From Moraxella osloensis (GTDB taxonomy: Bacteria; Pseudomonadota; Gammaproteobacteria; Pseudomonadales; Moraxellaceae): a DNA stretch of 64,000 bases. The position numbers were made by a program, and so were the translations under genes. Shown piece by piece: positions 58,505 through 64,000 of the stretch; the first letter of the stretch is position 1, and every line of letters begins with the position of its first letter. The DNA lies in assembly GCF_009867135.1 (NCBI RefSeq), contig NZ_CP047226.1, positions 1,302,001 to 1,366,000 of the forward strand. Reading direction: 5' to 3'. The notes beneath the pieces are model-generated. The model ran no database searches. It was not told the DNA's origin and saw nothing but the letters and a program-made list of their open reading frames with translations.

Positions 58505-58685
58505 TCGTCAGCAAATTTCGTGAGCGTGAAAATAAAGCCAGGGTCACCATTATCTGCGTTTATGACACCAAAGCGTTAAATCCGCATACCATCGAACTGC
58601 TAAAAATAGCTGGGGTGGATTATTTTGTGAAAAAAGAAGTAATAGACGATACACTTGATCAATATATTAAAGAGCTGTCCCATAT

Positions 58686-58709
58686 TTTGAGTTAAAATTT
58701 GAGTTAAAA
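58686..58709. repeat. 12-bp perfect tandem duplication over a stop codon
   Basis: TTTGAGTTAAAA occurs twice (58686-58697, 58698-58709). The stop codon of the split 99-residue gene (58693-58695) is in the first copy and an in-frame TAA recurs in the second. Confidence 0.95.
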
Positions 58710-58741
58710 AAAACCCTTCGTTTCATGTGAAGGGTTTTTTC
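58704..58741. terminator. Bidirectional intrinsic terminator
   Basis: AACCCTTC and GAAGGGTT form a perfect stem with a nine-base loop, with A and T runs on the two sides. It serves the split gene and convergent dacC. Confidence 0.88.
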
Positions 58742-58761
58742 TTTGTGATTTTTCTTTGTAA
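58736..58761. repeat. 13-bp tandem duplication just after the dacC stop
   Basis: TTTTTCTTTGTGA is followed by TTTTTCTTTGTAA. It lies between the terminator and the dacC stop codon. Confidence 0.9.
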
Positions 58762-58762
58762 T

Positions 58763-59950
58763 TTAGAATAAACCTTTAAAGAACACCACGATGTGTTGCC
58801 ACATACGTTTAAAAATTCCTGCTTCTTGAACTTGGCTCTCAGCGACCAGTGGCACAGACGCCACAGGTTTGCCATTGAGCATAGCAACCAGTTTACCCAC
58901 TTCTTGACCTTGCGCTAACGGCGCTTTGACATCGGCTGGCAAATTGACCACGGTGCTGATTTTTTCTTGATCCAGTTTTGGCACTAGTACTTGTAAATTA
59001 CCTTTGCTGACGACGTTGACTTTATCGACAGCACCGAAGTTGACTGGCACGCTGCCGTAGTTTTTTTGTGCTGGGGCAGCAATTTTAGTAGCAAAATTAC
59101 TAAATCCCCAGTTGAGTAAGTTGCGCGATTGGTCTGCGCGCTCTTGAACGCTTTTAGTACCCATAATCACTGAAATCAGGCGCATATCACCGCGTTTACT
59201 CGATGCTACTAGACAGTAACCTGCTTCGTCGGTATGCCCTGTTTTTAGACCGTCTACCGTTGGATCGGTAAACAACAACGCATTGCGGTTGCCTTGGGTG
59301 ATGCCGTTATAAGTAAATTGTTTTTGGCTATAAATGGGATAATACTTTTTGCTGTTTTTAATAATCGCTTGGGCGAGTTTCGCCAAATCTTCGGCAGATG
59401 CTTGATGGCCTTCTTGGGGCATACCGGTCGCATTCATAAAATGGGTATGGGTCATGCCAATTTTTTTGGCTTCTTCATTCATCAAATCGGCAAACGTGGT
59501 TTCGCTACCACCAATGTGCTGTGCCATCGCTTTGGATGCATCATTACCCGATTGGATAATAATACCTTTTAACATATCAATTACAGGGGCAGTTGTATTG
59601 ACAGGGACATACATACAAGACTCTTCACTTGAGCCTTTACACCAAGCTTCTGGGGTCATGAGGATGGGTTCATTTTCTTTTAATGCCCCTGATAGCAGCC
59701 GCTGCTCAATGATGTAACTGGTCATCATTTTGGTCAATGACGCAGGTGGGAATGGCTGCGCGGCATTTTTTTGAGCCAATACCGTACCCGTATCATAGTC
59801 AATTAAGATAAAAGCGGAATTGTCTAGTTCAGGCTGTTGTATGGCGGCATTTGCCTGTACAGTGGTGGCAAAAAAACTGGCGGCGACAAAGGTGCCGACC
59901 ATCAGACGTTGGGTATATTGCGGTATTACGATTGCTTTCATCTCACTCAC
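58763..59950 (-). CDS. dacC: D-alanyl-D-alanine carboxypeptidase (PBP5/PBP6 type)
   Basis: 395 residues. Signal peptide ends near TTVQANA. Active-site motifs: Ser71-Lys74 in PPASLTKMM, SGN in IIQSGNDASK (about residue 133) and KTG in DGLKTGHTDEAG (about residue 234). The C-terminal beta domain follows and the last residues (KRMWQHIVVFFKGLF) form the amphipathic membrane anchor typical of PBP5. It trims the fifth residue of peptidoglycan stem peptides in the periplasm. Which paralogue (dacA or dacC) cannot be told. Confidence 0.93.
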   Translation of the reverse strand: MSEMKAIVIPQYTQRLMVGTFVAASFFATTVQANAAIQQPELDNSAFILIDYDTGTVLAQKNAAQPFPPASLTKMMTSYIIEQRLLSGALKENEPILMTPEAWCKGSSEESCMYVPVNTTAPVIDMLKGIIIQSGNDASKAMAQHIGGSETTFADLMNEEAKKIGMTHTHFMNATGMPQEGHQASAEDLAKLAQAIIKNSKKYYPIYSQKQFTYNGITQGNRNALLFTDPTVDGLKTGHTDEAGYCLVASSKRGDMRLISVIMGTKSVQERADQSRNLLNWGFSNFATKIAAPAQKNYGSVPVNFGAVDKVNVVSKGNLQVLVPKLDQEKISTVVNLPADVKAPLAQGQEVGKLVAMLNGKPVASVPLVAESQVQEAGIFKRMWQHIVVFFKGLF

Positions 59951-60073
59951 TCTTGGCTCAAATCAAATGCGACCTGTTTGCTTGGACGCCTGGTAAAACA
60001 AATTGCCTATATTAGCAAAAAAAATCATGATTCAACACTGTATTCGGTCTAAAAATCAACGATTTATCATACA

Positions 60074-60101
60074 TAAAACCCCCTAAATCAGTTAGGGGGT
60101 G
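60074..60101 (-). terminator. Terminator after the small secreted protein
   Basis: On the minus strand, CCCCCTAA and TTAGGGGG pair around five bases and are followed by TTTT. Confidence 0.8.
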
Positions 60102-60125
60102 GATAGCGTAGCTTGACTTAAATTA

Positions 60126-60518
60126 TTAGTTACTGTTGGCAAGGTCTTTGCACAGTTCAAGATTCTCCGCTTTTGGATAACTGAGCGTCCACTGGCGGGT
60201 TTCATTCAAAATTTGCTTGTAATCTTGCTGAGAGGATAAGTACTGCACCGCTAAACGAGGATCGCTGATGGTCGGCATTAATTTTTTTAGCTCGACATTA
60301 TAAGCGGTGTTAAACCCTGTTTGTTGCGATTTATTCAGCATGGGTGGGCAGATTTCTGATAACACTTGTAATACCGCCACTTCTTCTTTGGTGGTCGATA
60401 ATTCTGACATATCGATTGCGATGGTATCGCCATTTTTATCTTCAGCGATACCACTCACGGTGACGCTCATTAACAGCATACCTATCATAGCTTGACTGAT
60501 GTTGCCCAGTTTAATCAT
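60126..60518 (-). CDS. Small secreted protein of unknown function
   Basis: 130 residues with a signal peptide (MIGMLLMSVTVSGIAE). The mature part is helical with two Cys (SEICPPML and LELCKDLAN) that may form a disulfide. It may belong to a Moraxella/Acinetobacter family of uncharacterised periplasmic proteins (I recall a family named after MCR_0457), but I am not sure. Own terminator downstream; not in an operon. Confidence 0.7.
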   Translation of the reverse strand: MIKLGNISQAMIGMLLMSVTVSGIAEDKNGDTIAIDMSELSTTKEEVAVLQVLSEICPPMLNKSQQTGFNTAYNVELKKLMPTISDPRLAVQYLSSQQDYKQILNETRQWTLSYPKAENLELCKDLANSN

Positions 60519-60692
60519 ACGGTGTCCTAACGTTATCTAAGTAAAATACAGCCCATATCATACTAAATAATCAAAAAAAATATAGCGAATAATCACCCTA
60601 TATAGTCAGTATTTTGTGAACAAGTAAAAATTTTTGAAACAGTTTAGCAATATACTGCTGGGTAAAAACTTCGGCATGATCCATTTTACAGC

Positions 60693-61424
60693 TTAGTTTA
60701 ATAGCTCAATCGCTTGAATTTGCAAAACACTATCCGCTATCTGGCTAAAATGAACATCGACATTTTGATAACGCATGACAAATGGGGTATTAAGCGCTTG
60801 TTGTCGATACGCAGGTCTAGGGTCTTGGGCAATGAGTTGCTCGATGGTTTGCCAATCTGTTTGCTTCAGCTGACTTTTTACTGCAATATGCGATAAATCC
60901 TGCAATAAATCTGGATGCCAATGCACTGACTTGATAACGGGTTTTTGGCTGGCATACCCAGCAATCGCATCATCGATACTATCGCTATAAGTCAAATATG
61001 GTTTGATATCAATGACTGGCGTGCCATCTATCATATCGCCGCCGATGATATGCAGCCTCAAACCCTCCTCACTGTTTTCAATATGCGAAAATTTGACCAC
61101 TGACAATCCAATATTTGCCGGTCGATACATACTTCGACTGGCAAAAACCCCTATCTTTTGGTTGCCGCCCAGTCTAGGCGGACGGACTGTTGGCTGAAAA
61201 TTTGACTGATTGGGATTGATTCGATTTTGATGAAATTGCCAGATGATCCAAAGATGACTAAATTGCGCAATGCCTTCAAAAGCACTGAGTACATTGTAGG
61301 GCGGCAACATGCTGATAGTAGCGTTGATATCGACAAGATTGGGCTGGCGAGGCGTGCCAAACTTTTGCTTAAGCGGGGAGTTCACAATGCCGATAATCGG
61401 CAGGGTAATTTGTTGTGGTAACAT
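60693..61424 (-). CDS. trmO: tRNA (N6-threonylcarbamoyladenosine37-N6)-methyltransferase TrmO
   Basis: 243 residues of the TrmO/YaeB family. It methylates t6A37 of Thr tRNAs with SAM. N-terminal barrel: GIVNSPLKQKFGTPRQP, FSHLWIIWQFHQ, and RPPRLGGNQKIGVFASRSMYRPANIGLS, which carry the SAM site. GGDMIDGTPVIDIKPYLTYSD is also conserved. The C-terminal domain (RPAYRQ ... FVMRYQNVDVHFSQ) is present. Monocistronic. Confidence 0.93.
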   Translation of the reverse strand: MLPQQITLPIIGIVNSPLKQKFGTPRQPNLVDINATISMLPPYNVLSAFEGIAQFSHLWIIWQFHQNRINPNQSNFQPTVRPPRLGGNQKIGVFASRSMYRPANIGLSVVKFSHIENSEEGLRLHIIGGDMIDGTPVIDIKPYLTYSDSIDDAIAGYASQKPVIKSVHWHPDLLQDLSHIAVKSQLKQTDWQTIEQLIAQDPRPAYRQQALNTPFVMRYQNVDVHFSQIADSVLQIQAIELLN

Positions 61425-61601
61425 AATGGGTCGTTAAAATATGATATTTTAAACTATGATTATGCCATTTTTTTACGCCCAAATTCGACTAATTCATCAA
61501 AAATTTGCTATCATATCGCCCCAGAATGTCAATATTAACCCGCTATTTTTATTTTTTATTTACTTTTAATTTTATCTATGACCAATACAAGGTTGGGCGC
61601 T

Positions 61602-62378
61602 ATGTCAAAATTTTATGAAGAAACCGTTACCTATGTGCATCATTGGAATGACACATTATTTACCCTAAAAACCACCCGTAATGCAGGTTTACGTTTTAGG
61701 AATGGTGAATTTGCCATGATTGGTCTGGAAGTCAATGGAAAACCTTTGATGCGTGCCTACTCAATTGCCAGCACTAACTATGATGAAGAGCTCGAATTTT
61801 ATTCTATCAAAGTCCAAGATGGTCCTTTGACGTCTATTTTACAGCATATCAAAGTGGGTGATAAATTATTGGTGAGTAAAAAACCGACCGGCACCCTCGT
61901 GCTTGATGACCTAAACCCTGGCAAGCATTTGTATATGCTAGCAACGGGTACAGGCTTGGCACCATTTTTGTCACTTGCCCGTGACCCAGAAGTGTATGAA
62001 CGTTTTGAGAAAGTTATCGTGGTGCATGGCGTACGTTATGTGAGTGAGCTAGGCTACCGTGAGATGTTTGAAAAATCCTTGTTTGAAGATGAGCTGCTAG
62101 GTGAATACGTCAAAGATAAACTCATCTATTACCCCACGGTCACGCGTGAGCCGTTTCGCAATGAAGGGCGTATGACCGATTTAATGAAGTCAGGCAAGTT
62201 GTTCGAAGATATTGGATTACCACCCATCAATCCAAGCGATGATCGCGCGATGATTTGCGGTAGTCCATCTATGAATAAAGACGTGGCAGCACTACTCGAT
62301 GACTTTGGTCTGAAACCATCACCTCGTATGGGTGGTACGGGTGATTATGTGGTTGAACGTGCCTTTGTCGAACAGTAA
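61602..62378 (+). CDS. fpr: Ferredoxin/flavodoxin--NADP+ reductase
   Basis: About 258 residues from MSKFYEETV at 61602, the usual length; eight residues upstream in frame are probably untranslated. FAD site RAYSIASTNYDEELEFYSIKV and NADP site MLATGTGLAPFLSLARD are clear, and the C-terminus ends VVERAFVEQ as in Fpr. It exchanges electrons between NADPH and ferredoxin or flavodoxin; it might feed the sulfite reductase here, which has no flavoprotein subunit in view (inference). The stop codon lies in a 14-bp tandem duplication. Confidence 0.95.
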   Translation: MSKFYEETVTYVHHWNDTLFTLKTTRNAGLRFRNGEFAMIGLEVNGKPLMRAYSIASTNYDEELEFYSIKVQDGPLTSILQHIKVGDKLLVSKKPTGTLVLDDLNPGKHLYMLATGTGLAPFLSLARDPEVYERFEKVIVVHGVRYVSELGYREMFEKSLFEDELLGEYVKDKLIYYPTVTREPFRNEGRMTDLMKSGKLFEDIGLPPINPSDDRAMICGSPSMNKDVAALLDDFGLKPSPRMGGTGDYVVERAFVEQ

Positions 62379-62397
62379 AAGTTGAACAGTAAAAGTT
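62370..62397. repeat. 14-bp perfect tandem duplication over the fpr stop codon
   Basis: GAACAGTAAAAGTT occurs twice (62370-62383, 62384-62397) with a degraded third copy after it. The fpr stop TAA is in the first copy. Confidence 0.95.
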
Positions 62398-62411
62398 AAA
62401 CCGTAAAATCA

Positions 62412-62439
62412 TAAAAAAAGCCCTACTTGGGCTTTTTTT
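62412..62439. terminator. Bidirectional terminator between fpr and the outer-membrane gene
   Basis: AAAAAGCCC and GGGCTTTTTT with a short loop, and A/T runs on both sides. Confidence 0.85.
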
Positions 62440-62450
62440 ATAACTCAAAA

Positions 62451-62771
62451 TTAGTAACTATACTCTAACACCAAATTACCACCCGCTTCTTTATCATCGC
62501 TGATGCTGTCTTTTTTACCCCAAACACCCAGTTTTATCGAGGTTTTGTCATTGTATTTATGTTTCCAATCCGCTTCGACAATATCCAAATCCTGCTTGGT
62601 TGGGAAGGCAGCATTAATCACTTGATTAGATTGATTCACTTTGGCGTTGGCGTATTTTAACCCGAGCTGGTTATTAGCGTTAATATGCCCTGATAGTCCT
62701 ACACTGATGATTTCACCATCCCCACCAATCGGATGACCTAGCGGCAAGCCCTTCTGATAATAACCATCTTT
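62451..62771 (-). pseudogene. C-terminal end of an outer-membrane barrel protein, possibly Wzi-like, split by the fifth IS605-type copy
   Basis: About 106 residues of barrel strands (ISVGLSGHINANNQLGLKYA, ADWKHKYNDKTSIKLGVWG) ending in LVLEYSY, a terminal aromatic typical of outer-membrane proteins. DGYYQKGLPLGHPIGGDGE resembles the Wzi capsule-attachment family, but a different porin family is possible. The frame is open into the element's end; across it, the codons for Ile-Tyr would join Lys-Asp-Gly in frame. The 5' part lies beyond the window. Confidence 0.6.
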
Positions 62772-62913
62772 TTGACTTCCTCCCCTCCCTAAAGTGAGGG
62801 GATTCCTTCTACAAGACGGTTAAGCCCAACCGCAAGAATGTTCTTACTGGCGTTAATATCTCTATCATGCCGAGTGTCACACTTTACACAAGTCCATTCT
62901 CTTATTCGCAAAC
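62756..62913 (-). ncRNA. Candidate omega-RNA scaffold and guide, copy 5
   Basis: Right end at 62772; predicted guide AAAGATGGTTATTATC, the coding sequence of the interrupted outer-membrane gene. The upstream limit is arbitrary. Confidence 0.45.
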
Positions 62914-63993
62914 CTGCTCTACCTTTCGGACTACTGGACATATCGCCACAGCACGAGCAAGTTTGGGTAGTGTATCGTTCATTCACGATTTCAAAACGGC
63001 AACCTGCATTCTTGCATTTGTAGGTCAGTTGTCGTTTCAGTTCAAACCAACCTGCATCGTAAACCGACTTGGCTAGTTTGCCTTTTTTACTGTTAAACTG
63101 GGTGGTTTTAACGTCACCAACCACGATTAGGGCATTGTCCTTGACTAATTGGGTGGTGAATTTATGTATCAGGTCTTGGCGTGTGTTTTTGATTTTGGCA
63201 TGGATTGCCTTAACATGCTGTTTGTTTTTGGCACGTTGGGCGGTGGCTAACGCTTTGGCATATTTGAGCGTTTGCTTGATGGTAAGTTTGTCACCGCTTG
63301 AAGTGGTAGCACTGTCTGTAAGTCCTAAGTCAATGCCAACACTACCAGTTCCGCATTGTGTTTTAGGGTATTCTTTGACGGTGATACAGGCATACCAACG
63401 GTTACGGCTGTCTTGTACCAGTTCACAAGTGTTAATTTGATATAAGCTAAGGTTATAACTATCCCATAGGTCAATGACTAGCTTTTGCCCTTTAGCTAGG
63501 CTAAGCTGTAGGGTTGATTTTAATCCTTTTTTGCCTGTTTGGTGGGTAGCGATGTGTTTAATGGCGGATTGTTTAAACGGTAGCCAACCTAAGCTTTTAC
63601 GCTTAGAGTTTGGGTTGTTGGTTCGCCAATTTAGTTTTGCTTTTTTAAATTGCTTACGGCTTTTAGCGTGGGTTTCATTGATGGCTTGAATGGTTTGAGA
63701 GTGCAAGCCCAGTAGTTCACCGCTACCTTTGGTGTAGTCGTTGAGGTCGTAAGCACTAAAGAATTTTCCAGTTTTTTGTAGGTGTCTGTAACTCAAATCA
63801 TTGACATAATTCCACACGAAATTGACCGAACCGCTTAGGCGGTTTAATTGGTCTGCGTGTTTATCTCGTATGCGTAGCTTGAGTGTTTTCATGGGTTTAT
63901 TTTAACACATTTAGCAAAATTTTGTGCGTAAGCATGGTTACGGAGTTGCCTTATATCCACCGCCTGAAGTCGGTGGTTTTACGGCAACAGAGG
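62772..63993 (-). mobile_element. IS200/IS605-family element, copy 5 (tnpB only, 1222 bp)
   Basis: Left end at 63993 next to ATAAA (TTTAT on the minus strand) and right end at 62772; both hairpins are intact. No tnpA. The left-end region between hairpin and tnpB is about 90 bases and shares its last part with copy 4. The window ends seven bases after the left end. Confidence 0.92.
62789..63892 (-). CDS. tnpB: TnpB RNA-guided nuclease, copy 5 (solo)
   Basis: 367 residues, the most diverged of the five in places (TCELVQDSRNRW, GLTDSATTSSGD, VGDVKTTQFN, CVKCDTRHDRD). All putative catalytic residues and zinc Cys are kept, including Gly for the RuvC-II Glu and Glu in IVNERYTTQ, so selection seems to have preserved activity. 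Confidence 0.95.
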   Translation of the reverse strand: MKTLKLRIRDKHADQLNRLSGSVNFVWNYVNDLSYRHLQKTGKFFSAYDLNDYTKGSGELLGLHSQTIQAINETHAKSRKQFKKAKLNWRTNNPNSKRKSLGWLPFKQSAIKHIATHQTGKKGLKSTLQLSLAKGQKLVIDLWDSYNLSLYQINTCELVQDSRNRWYACITVKEYPKTQCGTGSVGIDLGLTDSATTSSGDKLTIKQTLKYAKALATAQRAKNKQHVKAIHAKIKNTRQDLIHKFTTQLVKDNALIVVGDVKTTQFNSKKGKLAKSVYDAGWFELKRQLTYKCKNAGCRFEIVNERYTTQTCSCCGDMSSSPKGRAGLRIREWTCVKCDTRHDRDINASKNILAVGLNRLVEGIPSL

Positions 63994-64000
63994 ATAAATG

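Larger units (their letters stand above)
57171..58695 (+). pseudogene. 99-residue membrane-anchored protein split by the fourth IS605-type copy
   Basis: The 5' part (57171-57263) codes 31 residues: a short polar start then a membrane segment (IIAIPFLLVLFICLVIY). The 3' part (58489-58695) codes QAILDFVSKFRERENKARVT and continues for 68 residues to a stop. Removing the element at its inferred ends joins TAT directly to CAA in frame, giving one 99-residue ORF. The C-terminal part (VTIICVYDTKALNPHTIELL, then GVDYFVKKEVIDD) loosely resembles the second half of a response-regulator receiver domain, but no family is recognised. The gene follows der closely. Confidence 0.75.

Overview
The window looks like a chromosomal segment of a Moraxellaceae gammaproteobacterium, most like the Moraxella/Faucicola osloensis group. 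The base composition is moderately AT-rich. The gene order rlmN-pilF-rodZ-ispG-hisS-yfgM-bamB-der and the protein set fit that family. The species is my inference; no rRNA or tRNA gene was seen that could fix it, and no CRISPR array was seen.

Layout. (1) 1-6.2 kb: a small acidic protein, a YoaK-type membrane protein, fabI, folE, a nitronate monooxygenase-like protein and ggt. (2) 6.4-18.3 kb: a sulfate assimilation block. It holds cysG, cysH, a DUF934 gene and cysI (sulfite reductase) on the minus strand, a divergent single-chain sat, then the sulfate ABC transporter sbp-cysT-cysW-cysA, which is split by an IS605-type element. (3) 18.6-22.6 kb: xseA-xseB, a small MITE-like repeat, kup. (4) 22.7-27.5 kb: an EmrAB-type efflux pump with a divergent TetR regulator; emrB is broken by an IS630-family element. 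(5) 27.5-33.4 kb: a membrane metallophosphoesterase, mnmA, and the zinc importer znuA/znuCB with a strong Zur-box-like palindrome. (6) 33.5-45.2 kb: a MipA/OmpV-like outer-membrane protein, a lipoprotein nuclease, queC, bcp, an MscS channel, rlmKL, a second IS605-type copy beside a truncated META-domain lipoprotein, a 1-Cys peroxiredoxin and dusB. (7) 45.4-57.1 kb: a third IS605-type copy, then the conserved rlmN-to-der block. (8) 57.2-64 kb: two tnpA-less copies of the same element (one splitting a small membrane-anchored protein, one splitting an outer-membrane protein), dacC, trmO and fpr.

The most notable content is the family of five related IS200/IS605-type elements. Three carry tnpA plus tnpB and are 1659 bp each; two carry tnpB only (1225 and 1222 bp). 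Comparing the five copies fixes both ends: each follows TTTAT and ends in GGAAGTCAA. That gives a predicted target/TAM (TTTAT) and a predicted guide for each TnpB. All five TnpB proteins have Gly where the canonical RuvC-II Glu should be, and a conserved Glu 46 residues later. This is the rearranged active site I recall being described for Fanzor and some TnpB lineages. Removing the fourth copy at the inferred ends rejoins a split gene in frame, which independently supports the end mapping.

A second pattern is a high density of 7-20 bp head-to-tail duplications in intergenic DNA. Many of them lie across a stop codon or within a leader.
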